DNA of 64,000 nucleotides from Allantophomopsis cytisporea (taxonomy: Eukaryota; Ascomycota; Leotiomycetes; Phacidiales; Phacidiaceae), in the NCBI GenBank assembly GCA_024752435.1, contig CP103023.1, forward strand, positions 1,922,001 through 1,986,000, in the 5' to 3' direction. Below, piece by piece: positions 1 through 12,262 of this stretch. The translations under genes were made by a program, and so were the position numbers. Below the pieces are notes generated by a model that had not been told where the DNA came from, did not search any database, and saw only the letters and a program-made list of their open reading frames with translations. Each line of letters opens with the position of its first letter. The first letter of the stretch is position 1.

Positions 1-2128
1 GACACCTCGATATGCATACCTCTTTTATTTTCCTTCTTCACGACACGACAGGACGACTTTTCATGATGACCTGGGGCTTTCCTACTGTGGATCCCTCTAT
101 CTCTCTTTCTCAAAAACATCATGTAATATTTACTTTCCACGACACCATTCGATGTTACGGTCTACTTGCATTGCGTCCATTCGATTTGCCTTTTTAGCTC
201 TGTGGGTATACAGATGAGTCACCAAAAAAGAAGCGCGCGTGGAGTTCCTCTTTTCTGATCGTTCCGTTGGGACGTGGCTGCATTTGGTTCTGGTCGCGTC
301 TCAAGAATCCACCATTTCAATTCTCCCATTACCTCTCTTTATTACACTTCCTCTACGAATCATATTCTACTCAAGGAGACGATTCTGGAAGGGCTTTTCT
401 CCGTGTATTTGCTCATGTATCTTCTCCTTTGTTTGTGTCAAGAGACGTCCTGTTACTTCCTTTTTATGTTTTTTTTTTCTTCTATAGTATAGTGTGTGGT
501 ATTTGTGTATGTTCGTGGGACTCGAGAGAGCGTGCCTTTATGTTCATTTTCCTGTTTTTGTACGGAATGTGAGATGGAAAGAATGGTGGTTATAGAGAAA
601 ATGGGAACAGAAAGGGTCCCCCCCCCTCTCGTTTCTGGTGTTTTTTTTCCTTCTTTTTTTAGGGGGTGGTGTGAATGGAGTCTCTTGTAGATATTTGTGT
701 GAGTGGAAGAGTGAAGGTCCTTGTAGATATCAGTTGGCTTTTCCGGTCGGCTTGTCGTTATCTGGTCCTCGGATGGGATGAGATGAGTTGTTGGTGGGCT
801 GGCTGAGGTATAATTAGAGAATATCATGATCAAATCTTGGCTTGTTTTGTCTTGCCTGTACTTTGTAACTGACTGAATGTGGATGTACTTGTAGCTTGGT
901 ACTTATAATGACCCTATAAATTCATGGGCCTGGGCTCTTGCACCGCAAGTATAAGTGCTGCTCTCAGGGCCTGCTACACTCCTTCTCCTCAACTCATGAA
1001 ACAAGGGAGAAAGTCGCGCTAGACAATGGGAAGGAACTCGAGTTGACTTCATATTCGAAGGAAGTGCGCTGTCGCTGTCGATTGCGTTCTCATCACCAAT
1101 TGAGACCGTCATCGATTAGGCCATTATCATTATTACCTGCGATCTGCATGAGAAAAGTGATTCAGCCGGGGATACTGATGGCAGAAACCCGATCTATTGA
1201 ACCTGCTGATGTGACACCGATTTGATGGATCCAGATAGGGAGCGTGTAAAGTTTATAGATTTGAGTTGTGGCTGGTTGTTGTATAACTACATACACTATA
1301 TGCTCTACATACTCGCATACGATACATGTTCACAAGACCCCAGCTAGAGCATCTCACAGTGCCCATCAATGCCTTTCGTGATTGTTGCGTTGCCTGTCCG
1401 CATCCCGGAGAGGCAACATACGTGAGAGTATGTTGATGAACGAACAACAGCCGAGCGAATTGAGATAACCACACTATCCACATGAAATGAAGCACAGCCT
1501 CTGGTCGGATGCCATATTTGATCACCAAGACCCTCAGTGTGGTCGATCAACTAAGTAGTCCTCACAGAAAACTCTGAATTGGAAGGTGGAAACGATCTCT
1601 CAGCTGGGCCAGCTTGTCTTCTCCAAGTGTCGCGCCCTCGTTGTTGTTTCCCATCTCATCACCGTCAATCACATGTCATCACACCAAAGCAGGCTTGGTC
1701 ACTCACCCGAGCAGTCTGAAGTCATGATCTGTTCTCTTCATGGTTGTCTAGCATGAGGGCTTCAACTTTGTTCAACTGCTACAGGTGCGTGAAGAGACTC
1801 CTTCAATACCCCTGGCGTTTGGCGAGCGGATTGAGTTTCTGGGATCTGTTGGATACACCAATTCGCTTTGCTCATCACTACTACGCTGGGAATGCCATTC
1901 AAGTGGTTCTAGCGACCAACTAGTCGTACACTTCCGCATAAAATATGATAGCGAACAATCGAGGGAGATGTATAACGTTCACCGGCATACAAAAGCCAGA
2001 TAAGTACTTAAACCTCCTGACCATTTCTTCATTTCAGTCTAACCTAACCATGATACTGATTCTTTCCAATGCCCTTGTTCAGCGCCTACGCTCCAACGCC
2101 ACATTTCCTAACATATCCTTAAAATAAA
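1..2128. other. Non-coding stretch at left edge
   Basis: I see no convincing gene here. Bases 1-700 of the plus strand are strongly pyrimidine-rich (T and CT runs, for example around 460-490 and 640-660), as seen in fungal promoters and UTRs, so part of this may belong to a gene beyond the left edge. The open frames present are short, lack family features and have no supporting splice signals. The part next to 2129 will hold the DPB2 3' UTR. Confidence 0.5.
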
Positions 2129-4557
2129 TCAAAACATTGTCTCACGTATCTTGCCACTCCTACTTGTAAGATCATACTCTACCCACTTCGCAACACCTCT
2201 TCGACCTGGCGCCACAAGATTGCCAGGATTCATAACGTGACAACCTTCATATGTAACGCAGAAAGCAGGTGCTTCCGTATCAGCGAGTACCATTGCTGTG
2301 GGCAGCGGGTAGAGTTGCAACGAGGCCACGTAATCCCACAGGATGGGTCTTGTAGACATGCGGAAAGGCGAGAGATAGCCCTGGTCAAGAATCGTCTTGA
2401 CTAACTTGCGCGCCGTATGTGTATCCGCATCAACAGCATTCGAAGTTGCAACTGATGCTTGACCCGCCTCATGTGACTCGGCAGCTTCGACTGACTCATC
2501 AACTTCCATTTCATCAGGTCTCAGGGACTCCTCAATAGCTACCTCGCCATCCTCTTCAGACTTGGATGAAGAGAATCTGACAGCGGTTCGACGAAGGCGA
2601 CCAGACATTTCATCACGGAATAAAACTATCTCATGGGTTGAACCGAAGAGTGAGAGTCTCGAGGGGTTTGTAGTCCAAATGGCTTCTCCATCCGTTTTTT
2701 TTCCTTTCTCTTTTTCAGCTTCGGCATTGGCTGTGGCAAAAGCGCGCTTAATTCTCGACGTAAAGAGCTCTGGGACTGGCTTTCGTGGAACTGCTGTTGC
2801 AGCTCCAGCAGAATACGCTGATGCCCAGCCATCGTTGTCACCAGGAACGAAAACGAAAGTAGAGCTTTGAAGAAGGGTGGGGTAGTCAGATAAAGTCAAT
2901 GCAAGGGCATCAAAGTACTCCTTGTACTCAATGCTCCCGCCACTACCGCCTCGAGCCATTACTGCATGCTGAACAAAGTTCCCCATCAGGATAAATGTCA
3001 TCGGAGTGTCCTCCTCTGCCTCCATCGCATAACTTCCAAGAACTTTTTTCAGAGCCTCCAGAGTCTTGGGTTGTTCCAGGTTTACCTCGCCCACAATCAC
3101 AACACGGCTACGGCCAGTGTTCTCGTTATCCGATGCTGGCTTTCCCAAGAGACGTCGTTCCAATCTTCGCATTTTTGACCCAACGGCACGTTCACTGCCA
3201 ACACCAAGAAAATCTGTCCATCCAAAGCCACCGCCTGCTGTGATATCACCCTCGCTGTTTGATCCACTTACCCCCAATGTAACTTGTCTTTTCTCGCAGG
3301 GTGGTCCTCCGATCGAGAATCCAACGAACTTCCCACCAATTATTCCTCCTACACCCCCGCCTCCCCCAAGGTTCGACCCTGTATTATTATACTCTTCCTC
3401 ATACACTCCATCAACCAACACAATCATGCCAGGGGCAAACCAAGCTCCATCCTCTGGTACAGGCTTTGCATGACTCAAATCTAGTGCAATACTGCCAGTC
3501 AAATCATTTATTGCCAAAGTTCCAGTAGGCGCAATCGTTAAGAGGCCAAGGAGAAGGTGACTGCTCCCATCCCTTCCTAGTAAATTCGCAATAGGAGTGA
3601 GCTTATAAGATTGCTGGGTTGTGGCTAAGGACGACGATGATCTCTTCAAGGAATGTCCGGCTGTAGTATCGACAGACCGAGTTTGAAATGATTCATTTCT
3701 AAGTAACCTTTGATGTATGAGGTTGTATCGGTTGCGAAATACTTGGGTTTTACGTGAGGGGGGCGGAAATAAGGATGGCTTTGTGGTATCTCTATACGAA
3801 AACTTAACATGAATATGAGTGAGATCATACTTGTCCCTTACCTGTCAAAGTGCTTCTTGCCCATGTTGTATACTAGTCTTGGTTGCTCAAAAGCATCCAC
3901 GACCTTGAGCCATTGTCGAGGATCCTTCAAGTTGTTGTCATCGTCGGCCTCGTCCTCAACTCCAAGAGAAGACATTCCTAGACTTGATTGACTGTCTTCT
4001 CTGTCCAGTGTTCTTTGGCGCTCACCAATCCTTGTTGCCAACGAGATCTCTTGTGAACCTCCTAATGAAAAGCTGCTCTGTCGGCTGAGATCTCGACCTT
4101 GTACAATTCGACCTCCACTGAGATTTCCTTCAAGATTGCGTAAAATGGTCTTCAATTCATTACCATCTCCCTCCACAATTACTCCAGCACTTATTTTCTT
4201 CCAACTTTTAGCCACTTCTTCTAGCACCTTTTCGGCAAGACCTTGTTCCCTCCATTCTGAGCCACAATGTTTGCCAATAAATGTTGCTAGAATCTGTAAT
4301 GCTGACGAAGTGAGGGTAAGGCTGTGCTTTTTCGTGAATGTGCGGAAAGCAAGAGGTCTCAATGTCGCCGGCGGTAGAAGGATCGGTAGTACACTGGGTT
4401 TTGCCAGGGAGGCTGGTGGCTCGAAAGCTTTAATAGGATATGCAGGTGTGCCAAATGCTGGAGAGGACGATGGTATTGCATTTGAAGGCGCTGGTGTCGA
4501 CGGTGCAGCAAAGAGAGGTGCAACTCGAGATCTCGGTATGGGATTAGGTCGACTCAT
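2129..4557 (-). CDS. DPB2: DNA polymerase epsilon subunit B
   Basis: This is the essential non-catalytic second subunit of replicative DNA polymerase epsilon; it links the polymerase to the CMG helicase in the nucleus. Two exons, 4557-3842 and 3791-2129, are joined across a 50-bp intron (donor GTAAGG, acceptor TATAG) and give about 792 residues. The intron is supported by the conserved segment it rejoins: exon 2 opens with RDTTKPS, then NRYNLIHQRLLRNESF, then YKLTPIANLLGR, in the order known for Dpb2 proteins. The C-terminal half has the inactive calcineurin-like phosphoesterase fold of B-subunits, with GNFV and VPGDNDGW where active enzymes carry metal ligands. I chose the ATG at 4557 (MSRPNPIP) because an in-frame extension up to 4872 has no family character. 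A glycine-rich insert (GGGGGVGG) lies in the OB-fold part. The gene diverges from the histone chaperone gene at 5045. Confidence 0.93.
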
Positions 4558-5044
4558 TTCGAATATGGCGTCTTTAATCTTGCTGCAACATTCTATAGTA
4601 TTTGGTCGTCCACTGCTAATGTGCCAGACTCGATTGATCTTGATTAACAATGTTGACCGAGGAAGTCGCGTTCCGCGTACTGAAAACGCGCCTAGGATAC
4701 TGTAGCACGCGCCCCAGCGCGTAAAGTGCATATTATGGGCTTTATTTATCAAGCTTAACGAAGCTCTCATTAACATCTGATCTCCCATAAAATCCATCCT
4801 ATGAATTTGGGCTGAAATTCGGTAATCCTCACTAATTTCTTCTATCAAAATTCTGACCGATTTCAACAACACATAATTCTCAACCTACGACCTCTTCGTA
4901 TTCTAATAGATCACCGATAAGCTTCTCTTTCGGCTCAACGACAATACAGCGCTATCGACCGGGTTTCAATTGATTGAAACAGTCCACTTCCCACTGCTCT
5001 ATTTCTCACCCATACGATTATCGCAAATATCTCCACATTCGACA
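4558..5044. promoter_or_regulatory. Bidirectional DPB2 / histone chaperone promoter with CGCG cluster
   Basis: This 487-bp gap separates two divergent start codons. Between 4666 and 4725 there is a dense group of CGCG-core elements (GTCGCG at 4666, CCGCGT at 4673, AACGCGCC at 4685, CACGCGCC near 4706, AGCGCGT at 4716). These resemble MluI cell-cycle boxes (ACGCGT) and E2F-like sites bound by the MBF/Swi6 complex, which activates replication genes at G1/S in yeasts. Binding here is inferred from motif and gene function only. Confidence 0.5.
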
Positions 5045-6595
5045 ATGGCCGAGTCGACAGAAATCCAGGCGCCGACCGTTGAGGAGACAACGACTACGCA
5101 TGAGGTCTCGAATTCCGCGAAGACCACACTCGCAGACTTGTGCGCAAAAGGCTCATCGCTCTATACCCACAAACAGTACACCGAAGCTGCTGATTACTTT
5201 GCGCAAGCTGCGGAGCTTCAAGCGGAGCTCAATGGCGATCTGAGCCCTGAGAATGCCGAGATTCTGTTCTTGTACGGTCGCAGTTTGTTCAAGGTCGGTC
5301 AGAGCAAGAGTGATGTACTGGGCGGCAGAGCAGGTGGCGAAAAGAAGAAGCCAAATAGCTCAGCTAAATCAAAGCCGGCTCAGGATGATGTGACAGATGC
5401 TGAGAAGATCACAGAAGAAGGTGTTGCGGCAGTTGCACAACCAAAGACTGAAGAAGTAAAGTCCGAGCCTACCGGACCAAAGCCTCTTTTCCAATTTACT
5501 GGTGATGAGAATTTCGAAGACTCCGATGAGGATGAAGAGGTCAGTTGTCTTAATATCATTCATGGAACCAAGCTAAGCAAGCATTAGGAGGCTGGGGAAG
5601 AAGAGGAGGAGGAAGAGGAAGATGACCTTGCAGCTTCTTTTGAGCTTTTAGACCTAGCCCGCGTATGTTTCGAGCGCAAACTCGCGGCCCCAGAAGAGAG
5701 CGAAGACAAAGGCAAGTCTGTTGGAGACTCCCTGATAACGAAGCACATCAAGGAACGCCTTTCCGATACTCATGATCTCCTCGCCGAGATTTCTCTTGAG
5801 AACGAGCGGTAAGAAACCACCATATATTTTGCACACTATCAATACTAATGCATACAGGTTTCCACAAGCTGTTGAAGATTTCCGATCAAGTCTGACCTAC
5901 AAGCAAGAACTGTATTCAAAGGAGTCGGAAATCATTGCTGAGGCCCACTTCAAGCTCTCGCTGGCGTTGGAATTTGCATCCATTACAACTACACAGGAGG
6001 AAGAGAATGGAGAGAACACCACTGGTGCTGTCAAGGAGACTGCCGTTGACGAGGCTATGCGAGAGGATGCTGCCAAGCAATTGGAGCTGGCCATTGAGAG
6101 CACAAAATTGAAGCTTCAAAACAAGGAAGTAGATCTCGCATCTACCTCAATCCCTGAGGAAAATGACGCGACTAGACAGCAAATCGCAGAAGTCAGAGAA
6201 ATAATTGCAGATATGGAGCAACGAGTAAGTCTGATTTTTGAATCCAGTTGGATTGCCGTCACTAACACCGATTCTAGCTATTGGATCTTCGTGCTCCGCC
6301 AGTTGATGTCAATGCAGCCCTTGGCGGTCCAGCAGGTGCACCAGATGGCACAAACCCTATGAGTGGTATCTTGGGAGCCACTTTGGGCGAGTCTCCAGCT
6401 GAACAACAGGCCAGAATAGAGGAGGCTAAGAAAGGCGCGAACGATCTCACTGGTCTTGTCAGACGTAAGAAGGCACCAAAGGCAGAGAACAAGGCTGCAG
6501 AGTCTACCAATGGCAAACGTAAGGCGGAGGAAGCTGCAGAAGATGCTGAGGCGAAGAAGGCAAAGGTCGAGGAGGTTCCCGATGCTGAGGCTTAA
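5045..6595 (+). CDS. NASP/Sim3/Hif1-type histone chaperone (SHNi-TPR)
   Basis: This is a predicted histone H3-H4 chaperone of the NASP family (Hif1 in budding yeast, Sim3 in fission yeast), which escorts new histones and CENP-A in the nucleus. Four exons, 5045-5539, 5588-5808, 5858-6224 and 6278-6595, with introns of 48-53 bp, give 466 residues. TPR-like helices appear at residues 30-80 (ALCAKGSSLYTHKQYTEAADY region), after an acidic interruption typical of the family (GDENFEDSDEDEE followed by a long Glu/Asp run in exon 2), and in exon 3 (FPQAVEDFRSSLTYK, the SHNi-TPR motif). The C-terminus is Lys/Ala/Glu-rich and looks like a nuclear localisation tail (TNGKRKAEEAAEDAEAKKAK). The first ATG in frame is 5045. 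The gene shares a promoter with DPB2, which fits coupling of replication and chromatin assembly. Confidence 0.88.
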
Positions 6596-7162
6596 GCACC
6601 TGCGTGACTGGTGTAATTACTGGGAATTCTGAAATGGTCCTTCACATTGGCTTGTGGTATGGAAAGGCGTTGTAGCAGGGATACCAAGGAAGCTTGCGGG
6701 CTGAGAAAAATTGCTGGTGGAGTCGTTTTGAAGTGCATTGCAATTATTGATTTTTAGTCTCGCAGGACTTGTGATAGATTAGCTGATACTATAATATGGT
6801 TTCGGGATGCGAAAAGTTACGTCGAATATGAACAACTTTGGTATCTCCACTTTTGCAAGAGATCATGTGGTTTTACTCTCCAGTACAAATTAGTTTCTGA
6901 ATTGACCAATCATTCGCAGTTTTCAGGTCCATATCTGGATGCTTCTCAGTGCCCTACTTTCACATGGGCCTTCTAGAAGATTGACACGAGCGTACATACA
7001 TTTCAATTCAAATATGGCATTACTTCGAGCTTCGGGCTTCTGCTATTGAAAACTATAAAGATTGAAGAAATCAAATATGAACATCCCAACCAGGTATATT
7101 ATGCATCCTTAACATCCAAAAAAGAAGAAAAACATCAAGACTCCCAGTCCACTACCAATCAA
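6596..7162. other. Convergent intergenic region
   Basis: This stretch holds the 3' ends of the histone chaperone gene and of the GPI-type protein gene. I see no open frame or RNA signature in it. Confidence 0.5.
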
Positions 7163-7573
7163 TTACATGAAGATGCCAAAAGCAACGCCCAATCCAGCCA
7201 AAGTAACGATTCCACCGTTCTGTGCGAGGAGGGCGTTCGCGGCACCACTGGAGGTAGCTGCGGAGGCTGCTGAAGTGCTGCTGCCGGTGCTCGAAGGGCT
7301 GGATGCAGATGTAAATGTGGAGTTCTTGGAGCTGCCAGAAGACGAGGTAGAGTTCTTAGACGAGGATCCGGTGCTGGTGGAGTTGGTTCCGGTGAGAGGT
7401 ACAGAGGTACCAGCAGCGGCTACGGAGAGAGTGGTAGAGGCTGCAGTCTGGATGCTGTTAGTCATATGAAATAATATATGGAATCTGGAAGTATTTACAG
7501 AGTTGGAGGCGATAGCACCGTGAGCGGTAGCGGTGAATGCTGCAACAGCAAGAACGATAGATGTGTACTGCAT
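7163..7573 (-). CDS. Small Ser/Thr-rich secreted protein, probable GPI anchor
   Basis: This short protein is likely attached to the cell wall or plasma membrane; its function is unknown. The N-terminus (MQYTSIVLAVAAFTATAHG) is a clear signal peptide. The middle is Ser/Thr/Asn-rich with repeated SSKNST units and suits heavy O-glycosylation. The end, GAANALLAQ followed by a hydrophobic tail (IVTLAGLGVAFGIFM), matches a GPI-addition signal. An in-frame 51-bp intron (7498-7448, donor GTAAAT, CTAAC branch, acceptor CATCCAG) is likely, giving exons 7573-7499 and 7447-7163 and 119 residues; without splicing it is 136 residues. There are no cysteines, so this is not a typical disulfide-rich effector. 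The family is poorly conserved in sequence, so no orthologue is claimed. Confidence 0.75.
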   Translation of the reverse strand: MQYTSIVLAVAAFTATAHGAIASNSVNTSRFHILFHMTNSIQTAASTTLSVAAAGTSVPLTGTNSTSTGSSSKNSTSSSGSSKNSTFTSASSPSSTGSSTSAASAATSSGAANALLAQNGGIVTLAGLGVAFGIFM

Positions 7574-10500
7574 TTTGAAAGGTTGGTTGAATATAAGTGT
7601 TGATGAGAAGAATGAAGATGGTGATTATGGTAGATATTCGACTTGATTAACGTGTTTGTTTGAGTGTAGAATGCTTTGATGAGAATAAAGATTGAAGCTG
7701 GCTCTTCATCACTTACTTATATCTCACATCTATGCACTTACTTGCCTTCATGCATGTACTCCAACTACTAGAGGCAAGAAAGCTTCTCCCCAGGATTCCG
7801 CAATCTCATCGACAAGTCTCCTAGCCTTACGAGTTCCGGCCCACAATGAAGCTGGGGGTTTATTCTAAGAAGCTCGCTTTGGCCTGCCATCGCATGAAGG
7901 GGCCTTCACTGGGCATGGTCGTCAAGAGCACTTTATGCCATGTGGAGACACTACTTCGTGTACACGGACGGATTCTTCTGTCCGCGTGGCTAGACAAGAT
8001 GAACGATCACGGGTGGCGGGGAAAGCCAAAGGGGCGGGCATGGACGGGCAGATGAGACTAAATTTGGAGTTCCAGTTGTTGTCCAGAGGTGCTTTAAGTT
8101 GGCTGTGCATAGAATAGTCGGACATTTCAAGGGTACATGTTGTGGCCATAGCGGGGCCAGTGTGTTGTCCTTGGGATGCAGATGAGGCTGGGGATGTCGT
8201 TTATGCGGCTATAAGCTCTGACGAATAATAAGCCAACGTAATAAACTCTCCTGCCACAAATTCAATTTTCATTGGTAATGCGCGTCTTCAATAAACTCTC
8301 ATAGAACAATCTGTCATTCATCAGTATATCAGCATAGGGCCCATTTTTCATGTCATTCGTGTCGAGAAATAACTATTGATCACAGTGGCAGTGGCTGGAA
8401 TCCTACGCTTCACCCCGGTCCCCTTCATTATTGCTTGGGAGCTTGCACTCGCTCCTCAATCCGAAACAATCCTCTTTGGAGCATCAATCAACAATCCCGA
8501 TCTCACAAGATCATGCCAGCATTTATTAACGATCAATATCCACCCGAGAATCTGGAGGCGTTCGTAATTTCGATTTTGTATCTGAAACTTCGAGTTGCTA
8601 ACTAAATTTCCATCACAGTATGAGAACCACGGCCTGAAGGCATTTTCGGGCATGGAGCGGTGACCTCCATATAAGTTGTGCTACAGAATCTGCCAGTGTG
8701 AACGGTTCACGTATATCTGGGTCTCGTACCTACTACTATGTACAGAGCTCGATAGATCAGAGCTTGCCAGCCTCTCCCAAATATAAATAATTGGAGATTA
8801 TTCACACAAAGATGCCGAATGAAATCTCAAAGTCTCCACAGTAAGGAACCAGATCCCTCCAAACAATGGCTAGGCAGCATATGAATGAAATCCTAAAAAT
8901 GGCAAACTCATACAGCACAACAAGAAGTCAACTTTGGTCTTCCTTCGCACTAGTCTGTTCATCGAACATGGTAATTACCCCATCCTTCACCTCCAATCCA
9001 AGTAGTCTTTCTGCCCTGAAAGCATTCTGAATGTGTGCTCATCATTCCGAATTTGGAAGTTTTCACAGAGCAAGAGCCATATCCTGAATCCTTTTTGGAT
9101 TCCGCTCTTCTCGAAGTGGCTCAATTGTGTCTGTGTACATGAGCTGCAAATTCTCGTAATCTCCAGCGTAATGCGTTTTCTACTGCTACGTTTCATAACC
9201 GATACGTTTTCTACGCATCTCCAAATATGACTCATCTGGTTCTCTTCTTCTTACTAGCTCGTCTCCATACTGCACAAGATATAAGAACTCTTTGACTGTA
9301 TGGTTCTACTTCATCAACGTATGTAGAGGCATGTGAACACACACATTTCTTTTCGCATCATTCAGACAAAGATACAGAAATAAGACCGCACCAGTGATGG
9401 AAATGGTGTATACACAATGACAAGGAAGTTGATGGTGATGAGGATGACGATGAAGAAAAAGCATTGTGCTCTTTTGATTGGTAGCAGGCGTTTTCAAGTG
9501 ACTTTCATCTATTCACCCCAAATATTTGCTACAGGAAGAAATATGTTAATAACACAGAGCTATATATACTCCGTTGTTCATTCATCCCATCCAGCTGAAA
9601 TACTGCGAGTGCTTCATGTGTTTGCCAAGTTACTCCGGAAGATTTGTTGTAGGTAAGTTGCTCGTTCTAAGCGTCAAAACGAATATGTTCTCTGCACAGG
9701 GAAATGTCCAAGTGCAAGTAATACTCAAATGCTTTTCTATCTGTATTTCCTGTTTCTACTCGTTGCCTAGATACTCTCAAGTATGTTATTGCGTAATGCT
9801 CATAGCTTTTGGTAGATAGATCAATGTGTGGTCACAAATCAAACCATTTTGAAGGCAAGTCAGATCGCCGATATATATATAGATGGTCATTGCAGCAACA
9901 TTCAGACCGTTAGACTACTCCATTGAATGTACTTGACGGCTCTTTCTGTACCAGTGCTTTGTCTACGTGCAAGGAAGAGGTATCGTAGCTGCAGTAGCAC
10001 CCCTTGTCATTATCACCCTTGTCGTCATCGATATTCTCGGTATCATCATCATCATCCTTACCATCATTGCAATCTCATCACCCTTTCGACCAACGAAAGA
10101 TGTCAACCGCTGGATATGCCTGAAGGAGATCAATATCTACCTTCTGTAAACCGTTGAACGGAGAGTTGGCTAAAATGGTTGTACTCACAAATATCTTCAC
10201 AACAGAGCACGAGAAGAATGTATGCTTGTTAAGGAACCGCAATATCTTGAGATATTATACTGTTCTGGATAATCTTACGGTTGCTTCTGAACTAAGAGCT
10301 CGCATAATTTAGGAGATGTTGGTAACTACACGTATTTAGTAAATAAACAACTTAAGACATTTGTACGGTCCCGACTATAATAAGCCTTTGGTAGCTATAC
10401 AGTCTACGGTCAGTGTATAGCTTTGGGATACTATACAGCTCTCAATAGCAGTTCTTAGATATCACCGTGCTGCTCCATCATGGAAGACCCAGGCAGGTAG

Positions 10501-10628
10501 ATTGTATATCATACTGTACATATATAAGAAACTGGCGACGAAGCGCCTCTGACTATCATAGCTTGACATAGTAGGGGAAATACGATACTACATCTACGGA
10601 GCTTTATTAAAGTATCATGACTCAGTCA
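7574..10628. other. Gene-poor 3-kb interval
   Basis: I found no supported gene here. It holds the upstream region of the GPI-type protein gene (TATA-like and AT-rich), many stop-riddled short frames, a repeated AATAAACTCTC (about 8242 and 8292), and a low-complexity ATC/GTC-rich tract at 9990-10090. In one frame that tract reads as a very hydrophobic peptide, but nothing flanking it supports a gene. An inverted repeat lies at 10393-10422 and is listed separately. Confidence 0.45.
10393..10422. repeat. Inverted repeat / hairpin
   Basis: Perfect 9-base arms AGCTATACA (10393-10401) and TGTATAGCT (10414-10422) flank a 12-base loop. A further partial copy of the arm (CTATACAGCT) follows at about 10431-10440. 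It may be a transcription-end structure for a transcript in the gene-poor interval or a small transposon remnant; neither can be shown from the sequence. Confidence 0.5.
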
Positions 10629-12262
10629 TCAAGTCTGGAAAATCCATCTCGGATCATCATCGTTGGCAATCAACCCTTCAGCCTCACCCTTCTCACCAGC
10701 CTTCTTCAACCGATTCTCCCTGTTCAGACTCCACCAAAGTGCACCAACAACGAACAAATTCGCCACCAAATATCCCAGTGCAAACCCATGACCCAAGTAG
10801 TATCTTGGACTTGTGGCCGGACGGTAGAGCTGCGTTCCAAGTACGGCTCCCAAGTTCCCAACACTAATCTGCAGTGCGTTCGCCGTTGCTCGCTTGGTCT
10901 GTCCCGAAACATTATTAGCTGGCCAGGAGAGGACAATGGCTGTTGAAGGATATATTCCTGCTGCAGCACATATAGTTCCAAAATAGCTAACTCCAGGTTT
11001 GTCAGATGGAGCAGTGAGCAGAATGATGTAGCCCACTATGGCTAGCGTGGAGGTTGCTAGGATGAATGGCGCACGCTTTGCAGTTTTTTCGGAGAGTATG
11101 GCAACAACGATTGTGAGCACGGTTGCAACGGCATATGGCGGGACAGTGAGTAGTTGAGCTTCAGCAGCTGCGTAGCCAAGCTCTTTGATGATAGTTGGCA
11201 GGAAGAGGGAAAGTGTGTATAGCGGCAGACTCATAGTATGAAATCCTAGTCTATTATATTATCAGCATTTTTCCAGAGACTTAAATAGTGGCTTGATTTA
11301 CCCATAAAGCCAACATTTATAATCTTTCAGTGCCGCTCGCACATTCACCCACGCAAAAGCTTCGACATTGACGGCATCGTTATCGGACTTAAGGCGATTA
11401 TATATGTAGGTGCGTTCATCTTCAGTGAGGAATTCGGCGGTTGCGGGGTAATTGTAGATGAAGAAGTAAGAGGCAACTGCAACGACAACAGTCAAGATGC
11501 CTTCGAGAATGAAGATCCATCTCCAGCCTTCCAGTCCGCCTACCCCTTTCATGAAGCCAATTCCATACGCTAGAATTCCTCCAAAGGCACCTGCAAGAGA
11601 GGCTGCAGAGAAGAACAGTGCCACTCGATAATGCTGCTCATTACGACGGTACCACATACTCAAGTAGAACACGACACCTGGAAAGAGACCCGCTTCTGTA
11701 ATTCCAAGGAAAAGGCGGGCAACCACAAAGCCAGCAAAGTTTTGCGTTACGCCCAATAGGGTCGCAACGATACCCCATGCCACCATCAGCGTTGGGAGCC
11801 ATAATCGAGGAGTTGTGCGCTTGAGAATGATATTACACGGAATCTCAAAGAGCACCTACATCAGGAAACATTAGCAAAATCGATAGTTAAAGGGGGAACG
11901 CAAGATACTCACGTAACCAATGAAGTAGATTGTAAGTGTAAAAAGGTATTGGTTGCCAGTGAAATTGAGATCTGTTGTTAAACCATCAAGCTTCGCATTT
12001 CCAACTAGAAATTGTCAGCAACTGAGGACCATAGCTCTTGGAAAGACTTACTATTGCTGCGATCTAAGAACGATAAGAGATACAAAATTGTAAGAGGAGG
12101 AAGAAGCTTCCAATCGAGTTTTCTCAGGATCGCCTTCTCTTTGATACCCGTTGGATTGGATAGAGACTCCTCAGATTCCAAGTATGGCGATGGATTATCC
12201 TGTTCATGGTTCACTTTCTCCGAACTGGCCGCGTTGCCATCTGCATTAATTGAAGTTCCCAT
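10629..12262 (-). CDS. MFS permease, Dal5/allantoate (anion:cation symporter) family
   Basis: This is a predicted plasma-membrane symporter of the Dal5/Tna1/Vht1 group, which takes up small organic anions such as allantoate, nicotinate, pantothenate or other carboxylates. Exons are 12262-12052, 12004-11913, 11855-11302 and 11250-10629 (introns 47-57 bp), giving 492 residues. The family hallmark LSFLDRSNIGNAK follows a cytosolic N-terminus with an acidic SEESL stretch. Further landmarks are the loop-3 region GITEAGLFPGVVFYLSMWYRR and GLEGWRWIFILEG. About 12 hydrophobic helices can be read. The last exon encodes helices 7-12 and a charged tail (KKAGEKGEAEG). The specific substrate cannot be read from the sequence, and no neighbouring catabolic gene helps. 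Confidence 0.9.

Noticed and set aside
453..833. 126-codon minus-strand frame at the left edge
   Set aside because: Low-complexity Ser/Thr/His composition over a pyrimidine-rich promoter-like stretch, with no features.
4558..4872. N-terminal extension of DPB2 in the open frame up to 4872
   Set aside because: The added residues have no family similarity and would run into the shared promoter with its CGCG sites.
9960..10150. Very hydrophobic peptide frame (VVIDILGIIIIILTIIAI)
   Set aside because: It arises from an ATC/GTC low-complexity tract; no partner exon or conserved flank is visible.
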